This document shows positions 13,801-25,915 of a stretch of 64,000 nt of DNA, piece after piece (the stretch's first letter is position 1; every line of letters starts with the position of its first letter). Where the stretch lies: NCBI GenBank assembly GCA_016806645.1, contig JACSYO010002116.1:6442001-6506000 (forward strand), given 5' to 3'. Under the pieces are notes generated by a model that had not been told where the DNA came from, searched no databases, and saw only the letters and a program-made list of their open reading frames with translations. Source of the stretch: Ophiodon elongatus. Lineage: Eukaryota > Chordata > Actinopteri > Perciformes > Hexagrammidae. A program made the translations under genes and the position numbers.

Positions 13801-16800
13801 GCACTCTTGCCATCTATGTTCTTGCTTTTGGATGGATTTATGACAGTATCATCCATTTGATTATTTACAGTATCATCCATTTGATTATTTCCTCCAATGT
13901 GTGTCTCTTTGTCCTGATGTTTTGGAAATACTTGTGTGTCTTTATTCTCAGTTAAATGGTTAGCCGGACTGGTTTTATTGAATGGCTTTGGTGTTGTGGA
14001 GTCACGTCCCTTTGCTTCCACTTGGGGTGCACTCTTGCCATCTATGTTCTTGCTTTTGGATGGATTTATGACAGTTGTCATGTCTTCTTTCACTGATGGC
14101 TGGACGTCATGTTTTATCAGAGTTTCAGCATCAGCTCTGTTTGAATAATTTGTGGAACTGATTGCTGTATTCACCACTTTGTCCATAAAGTTCTCATTGG
14201 TATGTGCTGTTTGCCTTTTCTGTAGATTTTTCTCTTCAGTATTACTCTTTACTTTATCTTTCCTTATGCTCTTTGCTGAGTTTTCGTTTGACGTTTCAGT
14301 TGAGTAGTCTTTCGTTTCACTTGCTAGTATGTCTTGTTTGTAGAGAAGGGGTTGAGTTTCAGCCAAATCTTTATTTTTAGTAGGTACAGTAACTGAGGAA
14401 GGCACATGTTTTTCAGCAAATGGTTCGTGGAGTTGTGGTTTAGTATTTATAGAAGAACTCTCCAGCTGGTGATTAGTCCTTTTCACAGTGACGTTCTCAG
14501 ACACATTGTTCTGTCTTGTCTCTAGGGTTGGATTTTCTTGCACATTTTCAAGATGATTATTCATATCAACTCTAGTTTGATCCTCCTTCATTGTAGGATG
14601 AGTGTTCTGTACGGTATTAACTTCCTTTGAATATGTATGTCCTTTACTTACTTCCAGACCTGAGCTGGTATGACATTTATCTAGCTCTGAATTACTGCAC
14701 TCTTTTACATTAATTTGTTCTTGAGTGCTGTTCTTCCTCTGACCATTGTCCATAGTTAGCTTTCTTTCCCGCACAGTTACCATTATTCCTGTGATCTGCA
14801 AGATGTCATCATCCATTGGGGTCTTGTTCTGACCAAGGACAATATTTAGTGAAGGTGCTGAGTCCTGATGAACTGCTTCATGTTTACTCTCAGCCTTTTC
14901 TGTCGTCATACGTTCTGAGCTTTCTGCTTCGACCACAGCAGTAGCTTGTGATGGATCCTCTTTCTTCTTGTTGAAATGGTCAGTGTTTACGGCAAGATTG
15001 TCTTTAAGTCCCTCTTTCTGTTTTCCAGAGATTTCTCCTTGATTTGCTTCCTGTTTGCCTTCCTTGTTCTTGGGTGCTTGCTCTTTACTTTGTATTGTTG
15101 ACTTAATTTCTGATGGATTCTCTTTCCTTCGATTTTCTGCCAAGCCCTCATCTGTGCTCATGGTACAACTTCCCGTCTTTTTTTCTTCTCCGAGTGGTTT
15201 TGGCACATTGTCATTGCTCTTCATTGGTTCTTTGGGGACTTGTTTCAGTAACTGGTCTACTAGCTGACTGGTGGTTGCTGCAGACCTAACGGGTATTGTA
15301 GCGGAGCTGGGAGGTAAATCAGACTTGACTGTTTCTATCTGTATTCCTGAAGATTCCATCTGGTGCTTTGGTCTCAAATTGCTGGGCATTGTGCTTCCAT
15401 GCATTTTAGACACTTCCTGTGATGGTGGCCTCTGTCTTATATTATTACTCTGACTACCTGCAAATTGCTTTGCAGAATTTTTGGATATAAACCCATCTCG
15501 TCCAGCAAAACCTTTTTCTTTTATAGCTGAAATCTCTTTTTCAGCATGAGCTTTTATCTTGGAAGTCAGAATCTCTTGCTTGGTCTGAGCTCTCTCTTTA
15601 CTGGACAATACTCTGGGAGGGATAAAATGCTGTTCTCTACCTGGAACTGCACTGTGGTCAGTTGACTTGAGGTTTCTTTCAGGAAGGGGCAGTTTAGCTG
15701 AATCAGAATCTCTGTGCTGTGAAATATCAGTATGTCTCAAGGGGTCACATTTTTCCAACTTTTCAATACTGTCATCCTTCACTTTATCCCTAACAATGTC
15801 CCTATTTGCTCTTGTATCTACATTTTTAGGTAAATGATTTTCACCAGATAATTTGAATTCTTTGGATGACTCACTGTAAACATACCGGCTTTCTGTCAAC
15901 TCAGGGGGTTTAAAGCTGCCTACTTCTTCCTCATTTTCTGTGTTAGCTGTGTCAACTTTTCTTGTAGGACTAGAATTGTCTTTTGATTTCTCGCTATTTG
16001 TTGTCTCAACTTTATCAAGAGATACAGCTGGTGTTTCATTGGCATCATTTGAAGGAACATTTCCTGCGGCTGACACTTTGTTTAGGTTTGCAGAAGTTGT
16101 ATCATCAATAAAACCATATTTCTCTCGAAGATACTCATACTCATTAGACCCTCTATTAGCTTGATCTGAATATTGCCCACTGACAACAACTATGTCTTCC
16201 CTTTGTTGATGCATTTGGGTTGCCTGGTCTTGATCTTTGTTCTCTTCATTTTTATTTATATTTAACTTTAAAGGAAGATCTGTTTTAATCCCATCTTCCT
16301 TTCTATGAACAGTATTTCTGACTTTCTCTTTTTGATCTCCTTTCATTTTCTCCTTTATTTTAGCCAATTCTGCTTTAGCTTTAGCCAACTCTGTCTTAAC
16401 TTGCTCAACTCTATCTGGCACATTTTTTATCTGTTGTCTCACTGTTAGTTTTGCTGCAGGTCCAGCTAACTTTTCTTGCATGCTCTTTGTTTTTGTTAGC
16501 TCTGCTTTAACTAGTTCTGCTTTGGTTTGTTCCAACTTTGCCTGCTCTGCCTTTCTCTCTTTGGCATTAATTTTCTGTGTTGTAGGTTGGTGTGTATTTA
16601 ATCGACTCGCTTGTACTGTATCTTCCTCAGCTTTCTCTTGTTTAACATCCTCAACTAGAATGTTGTTTGCTTTGACAATTTCCACTTCGACTACCTTAGT
16701 CTTTTCTTGTTCTGCTTTGGCATGTTTCTCTTGTATTTGCTCTAGTTTTACTTCTTCGAATCTTGCCTGCGCTGACTGTTCTGTCTTTGCCAGTTCAGTC

Positions 16801-19800
16801 TTTGCCAGTTCAGTTTTAATGTGCTCTTCTTTTAGCCTCTCAGCTTCAGCTTTTTTTACTTTGACCCGCTCACCCCGCTCTTCTCTCAGGTGCTCGGCTC
16901 CTACTTCCTCTTTAATATGTCTAGGCTCCTCTGTTGCCTTCTGAACTCTTGTTTGGTCTGCTTCTTTCCGTTCCTCTCTGGCACGCTCTGGTTGTTTTTC
17001 TCTGGACTGTTCTGTCCGTTCCTTTTTTCTCTTCTCCTCTTCAATATGTTCTGCTTCACCCTGGTTTACTCTCTTGTGCTCTGTTAGTTCTGCTTTGGCC
17101 TGATCTGCTTTGACTTTCTCTGAACCAGTTTGCCCTGCTAAAATTAACCTAGCCAACTCTGCCTTAGGCTGCTCTACTTGAGCCCAGTGCTGAGCCTTTG
17201 CCAGCTCTGCTTGGGCGTGTTGTGCTTTTATATGCACTGCCATGGCCTGTTCAGTCCTAACCTCAAGAAACTGTCTGTCTTTTACCTGGTTTGCCATTTT
17301 GGGTGCCGAGGCATTGTCAGGGTTTGATAACGTTTTATTTTGCATATTATGTTCAAGCTGTGGTTTTGCTTCTATTGGCTGGAGACTTTGCATTTCATAC
17401 ACCTTTGGAATCGGCGTATATTGTTTTCTCTGACCTGTTTCTTGCGAGAGCATATTTTTGTCTTTTTTAGAATACAATGTGTGTTGGTTTCTGTATTCTT
17501 GATCAGTATATTTGTTATACCTCTGTGTCAAATAATTATCCTTCATTTCATCTTCCTTAGTGTTTCCATTATACTTTTGAAGTATATATTTGTCCTTTAA
17601 AGTTCCCGGTTGCTGTTGTCCATAATATACTGGTTTTTCATTAGTATCATTACTAAATGGTGCATTTTGTAGCAGTTGGTTTGAAATGTTAGTGTTGACC
17701 AACTCAGCCTTTTTATGATCATTTTTACCAACACCAAAACTCTCCCTAAACTCTATTTTCTCAAGTTCTTTATTTATACTTTGCTGATTTTCTCCTCTAT
17801 ATTTGTTGCTTGGTGAATTTGTTTCCTCCTTTATTGCGTCTGCTCTTTGGTAAGCCTGTGCATGTTGGTCTTTTTCTATTAAAGCAGTTATCTCTTGTTT
17901 CCATGGAGAGATGGCTTTCAGACTGAGATGTTCTGTGTCCTGGCTGTTTGTTTGTCTCAACCTATCCTGTGAGGACACATTACTGTAATCATGTTTGTTT
18001 TCTTTGAGCTGCTGATATCTATCCACTTGTGTGAAGTCCCTTCCCACTGTTTCATTAAAATGTTGTTCAGCATTTGCCTTACTTATAAAATATTCTCTTG
18101 GTTGATTGTTGTCAGCATCTAGCCTGGGTATTTCTGTAGCTGTATAAGATGGTTTGAACCTGGATAGATCTCCTCCCAGAGTTTCTACATTATTGATCAT
18201 GCCATGCTTATAGGGAGTAAATGACGATAAGTCTTCATGGAGATTATGTCCATTAGCGGGCTGATAACTGGCATAATTTTCAGGTATAAAGCCAGTAAAT
18301 CCAGAGTGATGAACCATCTCACTTGGCATCTGAGCTCTCTGGTAATCACTTGGTGTGTATTCTGAATATAGGCCTGTATGTGCAGGTTGAGAATTTGGTG
18401 TTGTAAACAATCCAGGGCTGTTATACGGGTTTACATATTGATGTGAGGCAGCATTTGTCCTGCTGGATTCCTCTACCTGGAGAAGTTGAGAGTCTGGATC
18501 TGGAAAATCAGGGATGTCTATCACAGTGTCTCTCGGCTCCTGGGTAGAGTACTGTTTGTTTTTCTCCAGTGTCTCCAATCCTTTAAATTTGGTTGGACTG
18601 TAGGTGCTTTTTACTCTTTTCCGGTTGTCTTTGAGATTGAAGAGTAGGCTTGTGGCCCTGGATTTGTAGCTGGACATCCTAGCATCGGGAGTGGCTCCCC
18701 TGCTTTCTGCTCGCACTGGAGGATGCTCCATAGGTTGAGGGGAAACTGCAGACTGCCGGACCTCTGGTGTCTCTTCTTCTTGTTGTGCATGGACTAAAGG
18801 TGTGAGCAGCTGGCTGATGTTGAAAGGAGTCGTGCTTGTGTTACTGCTGACAGCATTTGGTGACACTATTTTTGCATTGTTGCTTAAAGGATTAAAATTC
18901 GCATTGCTACAAAGCACTCCTTGTTGATTTGCTGTTATCCCTGTTGCGATATTTTGCTCTGACATCATTTTTATTTTTTGCTGAAGGGCTTTGACGGAGC
19001 TGATGGTGTCCTGAACACGTCGAGACATCTCGCTGGTCGGTGATGCAGTTGATGACCGTTGCAATGGAAACCCTTTAGTTCCCAGGCTCTGCATCCACGT
19101 CCTGTGGGGGTAATGACCCGTCAACTCTGACTCACAGCGTTTCTCCACGGCTGAAGCTTTCTGCAGTATTGTGGATGTTGAGGTGGCGCGTGGAAGAGTG
19201 GGAGGAACCACAGGCGCCAAGGTATTTCTTGGGTGCTTGACACCCCGCTCATCAAACCGATAAGGACCCTGTGGTTGGGCATCCAGTGAAAGCCCCCTGT
19301 ACATTGGTGTCTCATACCATTTAGGGAACTCTGAGCAGTGCATAAACCCTGAGACGTCAGCTTGTTGGAAGGGAAACCTGTTATGGTCCCTCCATACCTT
19401 AAAGGGACTAAACTCACTGTGTATAAAGAAGTTAGAGTTACAGTTGAACTGCTCAGACGTGCTGTGTTTACTGTGGGAAGATCTCATATAAGAGGATGCA
19501 GAATTCATGTGAGCCACTCCTGCTACGTCAGAGGAGTAGAAGTTGGTGTCGGGGGATGAGAACGGGCCAGCTGAGGGGAAATGACCACCGTTAACGTTTT
19601 GCTGGTAAGATGTAGAGAACTCAGAAAGTTCCCTTTGGATACTCATCAGAGCTGATTTGTCCCAGCTTGTCTCATCATTCCACTCTTTGAATTTACCATC
19701 CATCCCTGCTCCATCCCTATGTCCCTCAGAGTTAAAAGCTCTGATCAGAGAAGAAACTCTGGAGCGGCTTCTGCGTTTCTGCGTACTCAACTCTGTGGCT

Positions 19801-20315
19801 CCATTGCTGAGGAAGGAAGACTGTTCTTCCCCCAGAGACTCTTCCTGTTGAGAGGTTTCCACAAAGGAGTGCTGGAATGTGGCAGAAACCCTCCCTTGTG
19901 TCCTTTCCCCATAAACCTCCCACTGTGGATCTCTCTGAATCTCAGCCTCATATATTCTGCCATGGATCCAGTGCTGTCCATATTGCTGCATCCTGAGGCC
20001 GAAGCTCTCATGTGCCACTGTCTTAAGGTCCTCCGTCTCTTTGTCCTTTCCATCTCTGTCCTGGTCTCTCTGACTAAAGGCCAGCTGTTTGTCTCTCTGG
20101 ATGCAGGGAGAAGACGAACAGAGGTCTGAGTCATTATAAACCGCCTCATCTCCAATGCAGAGGCTCTTGAATGCTCGATCTGTCAGGTTGCTGACCTCAC
20201 GGTCAGTCTCATCCGGATAGGACCCAACACTTGAGGTGTCGCTGTAGCCTCCATCGCTGTGCTTACGATGACCGCCACTCTTTCGGCCTGAGCGGCGCTT
20301 CTCAACTGAAGTCAT
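7843..20315 (-). CDS. cefip: Cardiac-enriched FHL2-interacting protein (C10orf71), giant single-exon coding region with a frame break
   Basis: One very long minus-strand reading frame starts at ATG 20,315 and ends at TGA 7,843-7,845. The N-terminus (SDGGYSDTSSVGSYPDETD, then REVSNLTDRAFKSLCIGDEA) and the C-terminal block (QDLGSGQYFVVDV..., FFDPETGKYVQL, a DUF4585-type motif shared with PROB1) identify C10orf71/CEFIP. In mammals this is a heart and skeletal-muscle Z-disc protein that binds FHL2 and affects calcineurin-NFAT signalling. Between the ends lie a K/E/A-rich helical stretch (about 17,250-16,350), an array of 76-residue repeats (14,073-12,510), and a very charged E/R/Q coiled coil (about 10,980-9,730). 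The frame is broken inside the array at 13,082-13,228, giving separate open frames 20,315-13,182 and 12,978-7,843. The span is 12,473 nt; restoring 10 missing bases gives 4,161 codons. Human CEFIP is about 1,435 residues, so this protein is unusually long. I treat it as one gene, because the family N-terminus is in one piece and the family C-terminus in the other. Confidence 0.88.
10178..10440 (-). repeat. 27-bp coding minisatellite in the cefip coiled coil
   Basis: About nine tandem 27-bp units encode the nonapeptide theme EEQQRRAAK/Q, with K/D/Q variants. On the plus strand the units read as TGCTGCTCCTCTT-type repeats. They sit inside a longer E/R/K-rich stretch predicted to form a coiled coil or single alpha helix. 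Unit number is probably variable between alleles. Confidence 0.85.
12510..14073 (-). repeat. 228-bp tandem array (seven copies) coding 76-residue repeats in cefip
   Basis: Seven copies begin, in plus-strand terms, at about 12,593, 12,821, 13,049, 13,267, 13,495, 13,723 and 13,951. Spacing is exactly 228 bp, except the pair around 13,049-13,267, which is 10 bp short in total. The repeat encodes MDDTVINPSKSKNIDGK, then APQVEAKGRDSTTPKPFNK, then TSPSNHLTENKDTQVFPKHQ and DKETHIGGNNQ. Most copies look identical at the base level; one Ala/Ser change occurs in the most upstream copy. Such homogeneity implies recent expansion or active homogenisation. The repeat is hydrophilic and low in hydrophobic residues, so probably disordered. 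Confidence 0.95.
13082..13228 (-). other. Cluster of small deletions breaking the cefip frame in one repeat copy
   Basis: Compared with its sister copies this unit lacks one G near 13,082, one T near 13,107, seven bases near 13,151, and one T near 13,226: 10 bases in all, none elsewhere in the array. Three of the four are single-base losses in short homopolymers. The net shift is not a multiple of three and ends the upstream frame with a 16-residue out-of-frame tail. The pattern fits consensus error in a near-identical tandem repeat better than gene decay, because thousands of codons on both sides stay open. Confidence 0.85.
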
Positions 20316-22586
20316 AATGCAGGATCGTAGGCAAGGAGCTCTGTCCTCATTTGTTCAGTCATTCATGCAAACACAGATCTCAAAATGATACACCCTGCCT
20401 GTTGCCAGAGCTACAGGACCCAGAGTGTGGGTCAGGATTTTCTACAGCTAATAGCTCCTAAGGCATTGTGCCTTTTAGTTGGCCTTCATCCAAAACAATA
20501 AGGAATTTGTTCTTTTCCTACAGAAGAAAAGAAAGGAGAATTAGCCTCGTCCTGAACATTAACTCAAATCACAATTCATCTTCAAAAAAAGAGTTTTATA
20601 ATAGTGTTTGCATGATTTGTGTGATGCGTTTCAACCTTGATTCAAAGCTTGAGACATAGGCAATGTTTTATTTTACGTGAGAACATTTTAAAAGCTGTAA
20701 CTCGTTTGTTGTGGTGCTTACTTTATGATAGTTGGCATTGATAAGAAGCTTTTTCCCTTTGCATTAAGCAGCAATGTACTGTATGTGGTTCTCAAAACAG
20801 CCCTGTAAATCCTTCTACTCAATCACTATGACCTTCAGAGACATGTTGTGATTAAAACTACACTGTTGCTAGGCACAGTAAAGACAGCCTCACGTGAGTT
20901 ATTTTGGGAAAGCAGGACACATCCGTACAAACTTAAATGGGCTCACACATACAGGAGCATACATTTTTAAATAAATAAATCCACTTTTGGATTAAAAGCT
21001 AGATATTGACATTGGTTTTACAATAATCAGAGGTTGGGACTAATTAAAGAGCTTATATACGTTAGACCATCCGGTTGGACTACCATCAAGCTGTTTCTTT
21101 TTGAGTGTAAGAGTAAAAAACAAGGTTAGGAGCAGTCAACTGTAAGATTATGTTGAAAACTAATCTTGGACTGCAACTCCTTTGGTTTTACGACAGTATG
21201 GAGAGCAAGTGAAAAGCAGGTTAGAATATCCTTCCATAGAAGGGCTGCTAAATTGAGATCCAAAAGGTTTCAATGTGAAACACTTTTTATTTTTTCATAA
21301 ATAAAATTTGTGTTTTCTGATCTGTAAATCTGAAACAGATTTATAGACAGGTGACAGTGAGTGCTGTCACCTATTTGTATGTGTTGATGCAAGTGCTTTT
21401 CCTAGCCATTTTACTCTGACACATTGCCAATTAGCTAGCTGGTATGCATTGCTTGTGAAGTGCCTTTAAAACTGTACTTATGATAAACTTGATTTAAAAT
21501 GTGAAAATGACATAATGCAGAACATACTTAAAAAATAAGCCTCATGGTTAAAAACAATGCTCAACATCTCAGTGATAAGATCATTTCTTCCTTCCACACT
21601 GGGGCCTCCTCATAGCCTTGTTATTCCTCTGTTGTACTGTGCTTTTTGAATAAAATGTTTGCACATTTAGATGCAACAAGGTAATGTCATGGGTATGTTC
21701 TGCTTAAATGTACTGCAGCTGTCAGGCTGCCGTCACTTGCTCAGAATATCCAGTAGTTCATTAATATCTTCTGACCTGGAGATCATCCATCTTATATGCA
21801 TCTACAGAACAGCTTCACAGCACACTGCTACACTGCGAAGTTTTTATCAAATAAAACTGATGCAGAAACGAAAGGAAATTTAAAGATGTCATGCAACACC
21901 TTTCTCCAGAAGCATAAAACAACAGCAACTTATAGGCAAGAGCCTGCTTTTATACAGTCACTTTAAGCATCTTCTTTGAATTCATGGTAAGCTATGACAA
22001 AACATTGAGGACACAAAGACTCTTAACATGTCTCTTTATCTCTACCCAAACAACTCATTCTGTTCAGTGGAGAAAGAAGAATCTGCAAAAAGTAGCATTA
22101 AAGAAATCATGCATATGGTAACTGTCCCTAATTTGAGCCCTCTTTTGCAACAATGATATCATGTCAAAATGTCAGGGTGATCTCTGGTAATTCTTGCATG
22201 TGGCAGGTTTATTTTTGTCCAGTGACAGGCCTCCAACTCTAAAACCTAACACCAAAGAGGCCTCCTTCGTCCAAACGAAGACTGAGCAGCAGCAAATCTG
22301 TCAAATCTGACAACAGAAAGGATATGACTAAATGTTAGCAGTCAGTGGAATCAAATAAAATTTAGTCAGTCAAAACCTTTACCATTATTTAGGATATTAA
22401 AGCAGGGACTTCTTTTCATATGTGTTAATTTATTTATCAGCACAAAAACTAAAATTCACTTAAGATGACAATGCATGCATGTGTGGAAGGTTGAGTATAT
22501 TTATTGTTTTACCTCAGAGGCTTTATATATATTATTATTTAATTGTCCCTCCTTCAACATGAATGCAGAGTGAGCTCTTGTCTTAC

Positions 22587-22895
22587 CTTCCAGTTTTATA
22601 GTCCATAATTTGCACCCTATTGTAAACTCCTCAAAAGGCTTGATGATCTGATCCTGCCCTTTCACCTCACACAAGCCTTTTCTGGCAGCGCTGGCTTTCT
22701 ATTAACAACAATCCAAAGCAAAAACATCTATGTAGTCCACAGTCAGTTCTCTGAGCATCTGACCAGAGGCAGGCAGCGGGACCCGGGGCTGGAGACCAGA
22801 CCAAAATAGCAAAGTTGTCCCAGAGAGAGTGTCCACCATGAGGGCTTCAGCTAGCATGCGGATCTGTGAGGTCCTTTGGTGTCGAGTGTCAGACG
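22587..22895 (-). other. cefip: Candidate 5' noncoding first exon of cefip
   Basis: On the minus strand a moderately GC-rich block ends in GGAAG|GTAAGA, a strong donor at 22,586/22,587. It begins about 25-30 bp downstream of a TATA/MEF2-like element at 22,918-22,927. The only open frame (to 22,702) is short and unlike known proteins, so I take it as leader. No other minus-strand gene start is expected between drgx and cefip. The exon end is inferred, and no transcript evidence is available. Confidence 0.35.
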
Positions 22896-22917
22896 GATGA
22901 AACAAACAGCTTCTCAA

Positions 22918-22927
22918 CTATTTATAA
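22918..22927 (-). promoter_or_regulatory. MEF2-type site / TATA element upstream of cefip
   Basis: CTATTTATAA matches the MEF2 consensus YTAWWWWTAR exactly and also reads as a TATA element in the minus direction (TTATAAATAG). MEF2-driven transcription would suit a heart- and muscle-enriched gene. The site is 2.6 kb upstream of the cefip ATG and just before the candidate first exon. Confidence 0.4.
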
Positions 22928-24769
22928 ATGGGCACAGCTAACTGTTGGCTATTGGCAGCTAGTGCTAACCGTCACAAGTTGGAAAGTGTTACAACTGGCT
23001 GAAGAGGTTGTGGGGCCTAAACCAGGAGAGATTTTTTTTTTTGTGTGTGTGTGTTATTATTGAGAGTGTTGATGGCTAGGGAGGGGACTACAGTTTGGGT
23101 GCTCTTCTGGGAGATATAAATAACTAATTTGCCTCGCACTTGAGAGCCACCTTCTTTGTTGAACAGAACTGACACGTACTACATGGAGTGTTAACAAGTG
23201 GCTCCTGTTCATCACCCACCTGCTAGCATCATTTTAGAATTGAATGAAGCTTTCTATTAATTACACGACCATAACAGAAATTTCCTTTAAAATAAGTTTT
23301 TTAATTTAAAGGTGCTTATCTAAGAGGTTAATTTCAACATGAATTCAACACTCACTTATTATAGTTCTTCAACTATGGAATTATTATATAATCTCCCTGG
23401 CTACAGCCTCACTTACCCCAGGAGAAAAGGCCATAAGGCAGAGGAAGGGGAGGAACTGTACCCCCCTCTTACAACCCACTGCTATAATAGGAGATTGCTG
23501 GAGCAGATAGTTTCCTGGGATTCTTGGCGGGTGCAGGGTCGGCCTGGCAGTATGATGGACACACACACATGGGCCTTAATGGAGTCGCACTCCTCCGTGT
23601 ACACCCACACCAACACACAAATACGCACAGATGGTTTTGCATACAGCTCACTAAATTTGGGGAAAGGCTGAGGTAATCCCTTTTTAACTAATCTCTTTCC
23701 TCCCCTTTAAACAACCTCCAACTCTACCCACATGTCAATCCCATCCACTATTTTTCTCTTCAGACTCGACTCTTGTTAATCAATTATATACATGATATTT
23801 GGTAAAGAAATGAAAAAGATTTGCCCAAATAATTTCCAATAAGTAAGTGCACAAAGGCTTTTAGTTTAAGAAAGAAAAAAGTGTTCGGTTTTAAAAACCG
23901 GTGTTTGGTTACAAAGAACATTTGCAGTCTATCTGTTTGTGTGTGAACTATCTAACTATCTATCACTACTACCATCGTGTTTGTGGGTGAAAAAACTGTG
24001 AGAACTGTGTGAATCTCAAATCTGCGAGTTGGCAAGTATTTTTGACTGCAACCGGCTGCACTCAAACTGGATTGGCATCAGTCATACCAACATACGAATA
24101 ATTATTAACAGACTTTCACCTACAGGCAGAAGGCGGTATAGGTCCGAAAACTAACGTTGTGAGAAAAAAAAGGGAGAAACTGCACGTACTAGAACCTCAC
24201 GGAAACAAGCTCAAGCTCCCAGTCCCCCTCCAACTCCTCCTCCCCCTCCTCTAATGTCATTCAAATTAAGATAATTTAAAGCAGTTTAGCATATTTAGAA
24301 GTATAGAAGTTGATGTACTTGTATAATTCTTGCCCTTTTTGGGTTGTATCCACATGAAATGAAATGGAATTTGCTGGAGGAAAAGAACTTGCATGATCAA
24401 ATCTTTGGAACGCTTTAGTTTACTTCACAATTGTGCCAAAAGATTTCATATTTTTATAGTTCTTTAAGATATTTTATTGTCCAGAATTTTCCTCCAAACT
24501 AATTATTCATACAAAATCCTACAAAAGAAGCATTCAAAATACTGATCTCCACATTATTTTTAATAACTTTTATTACATCAAGAAAGGATAGTTACGATAT
24601 GAAATAAAAGGAACCACTGCACTCAACAAAGACAAATATTTTAGTTTTTATTTTGTCAGAATATTTATAACATTAGGAGACTATGTGTCGGGGCATTTCA
24701 ACACTCTCAATATTTAAACCTTCAGTCAATACAAACGATCAGACACTTTAAAAGGTTAAAAAAAACACA

Positions 24770-25915
24770 CACACTGTGACATACTATACTATGACTTTTT
24801 TCAACATATTGTGACTTTCGACATACTGTACTATAACTTTTTAATGACTTTATCAGCATACTATAGTATTACTTTTTTCAATATACTATGACTTTTTTTC
24901 GACATACTATATTATGTTATTCTTTTAGATACTATACTAAGTTTATAATATACTATAACATTTTTCAGACTATTTCCAAAATACTGAAATAGTTTTACTT
25001 CTAGATACCATAATATATATTTATATTTTTTACATACTATACTTTGACTTTTTTCAATATTCTATGAATTTACTTTTTTATGACTTCTGTTGACTATAAC
25101 TTTTTTTCGACATAATATACAATAACTTTTTTCTATGGACTGAGACTTTTTTTGACCCATTATATTATGACTTTTTTCAACATAGTATATTATGACTTTT
25201 TAATGACCTTTCCGACACTCTATACTATACATTTTCCGACTACAAAAGCATGACTTTCTTATTAGTTTTTTGACAAATTATACTATGACTTGTTTAGACA
25301 TACTACACAGGGATTTTGAGGACTTTTTTCAACATACTGCACTATGACTTATTTAGACATACTATATGAATTCCATACTTATTTTGAAAAATCATACTAT
25401 GACTTTTTTCTACATTCTATGATATGACTTTTCTAGTTTTTTATGACTTTTTCCGCATACTATAGTGTGACTTTTTTTTTTGACATATTATACAATGATC
25501 TTTTTCTACATACTATAATATAACTTATTTTGACATGCTATACTAGCACTTTCTTTATGACTTTTTTCTACATACTATAATATGACTTTTTCAAAACATA
25601 ATACATTACTACTTATTTTGACAAATTATACTATGACTTTTTTTTTTAGATGCTACTACTTTAGGTAAGATATTTCAACATAGTATATCATAACTTTCTT
25701 AGGGCAATTTGTTAGGGCAATAAAAAATCTATTGGTTAAAGGTCCAGGTCTGGATTCAACAGCGTCTGTGTCTGGGTCCGGACCACAGTCCGCCTATTAG
25801 TGACCCATGTACTATACTATTCGACACACTATACTATGACTTTTTAAAGGCTTTTTTCATACAAAAATGTGACGGGTTTTTTTTACATTATTTCGACATA
25901 CTATACCATCACTTT
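24770..25915. repeat. Degenerate minisatellite, CATACTATACTATGACTTTTT type
   Basis: About 1.1 kb made of diverged units built from CATACTATACTATGAC followed by a T5-T9 run and TCAACATA/TCGACATA. Unit length varies and units carry many substitutions. A short non-repetitive insert lies near 25,700-25,810. I recall arrays of this sequence type being common in fish genomes. No coding potential. Confidence 0.9.

Noticed and set aside
12510..14073. CRISPR-like or satellite array
   Set aside because: Units are 228 bp, contiguous, in frame and coding; there are no spacers, and the genome is vertebrate.
12598..14148. Repeated plus-strand 75-residue open frames, hydrophobic and membrane-like
   Set aside because: They are the antisense of the cefip 76-residue repeat; one per unit, with no start context or other support.
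7843..20315. Two separate genes, from the two long open frames
   Set aside because: The CEFIP N-terminus is on one and the C-terminus on the other, and the break is a 10-base deficit inside a near-identical repeat copy.
22702..22917. 71-residue minus-strand open frame near the MEF2 site
   Set aside because: Starts in the putative core promoter and stops well before the donor; better explained as leader sequence.
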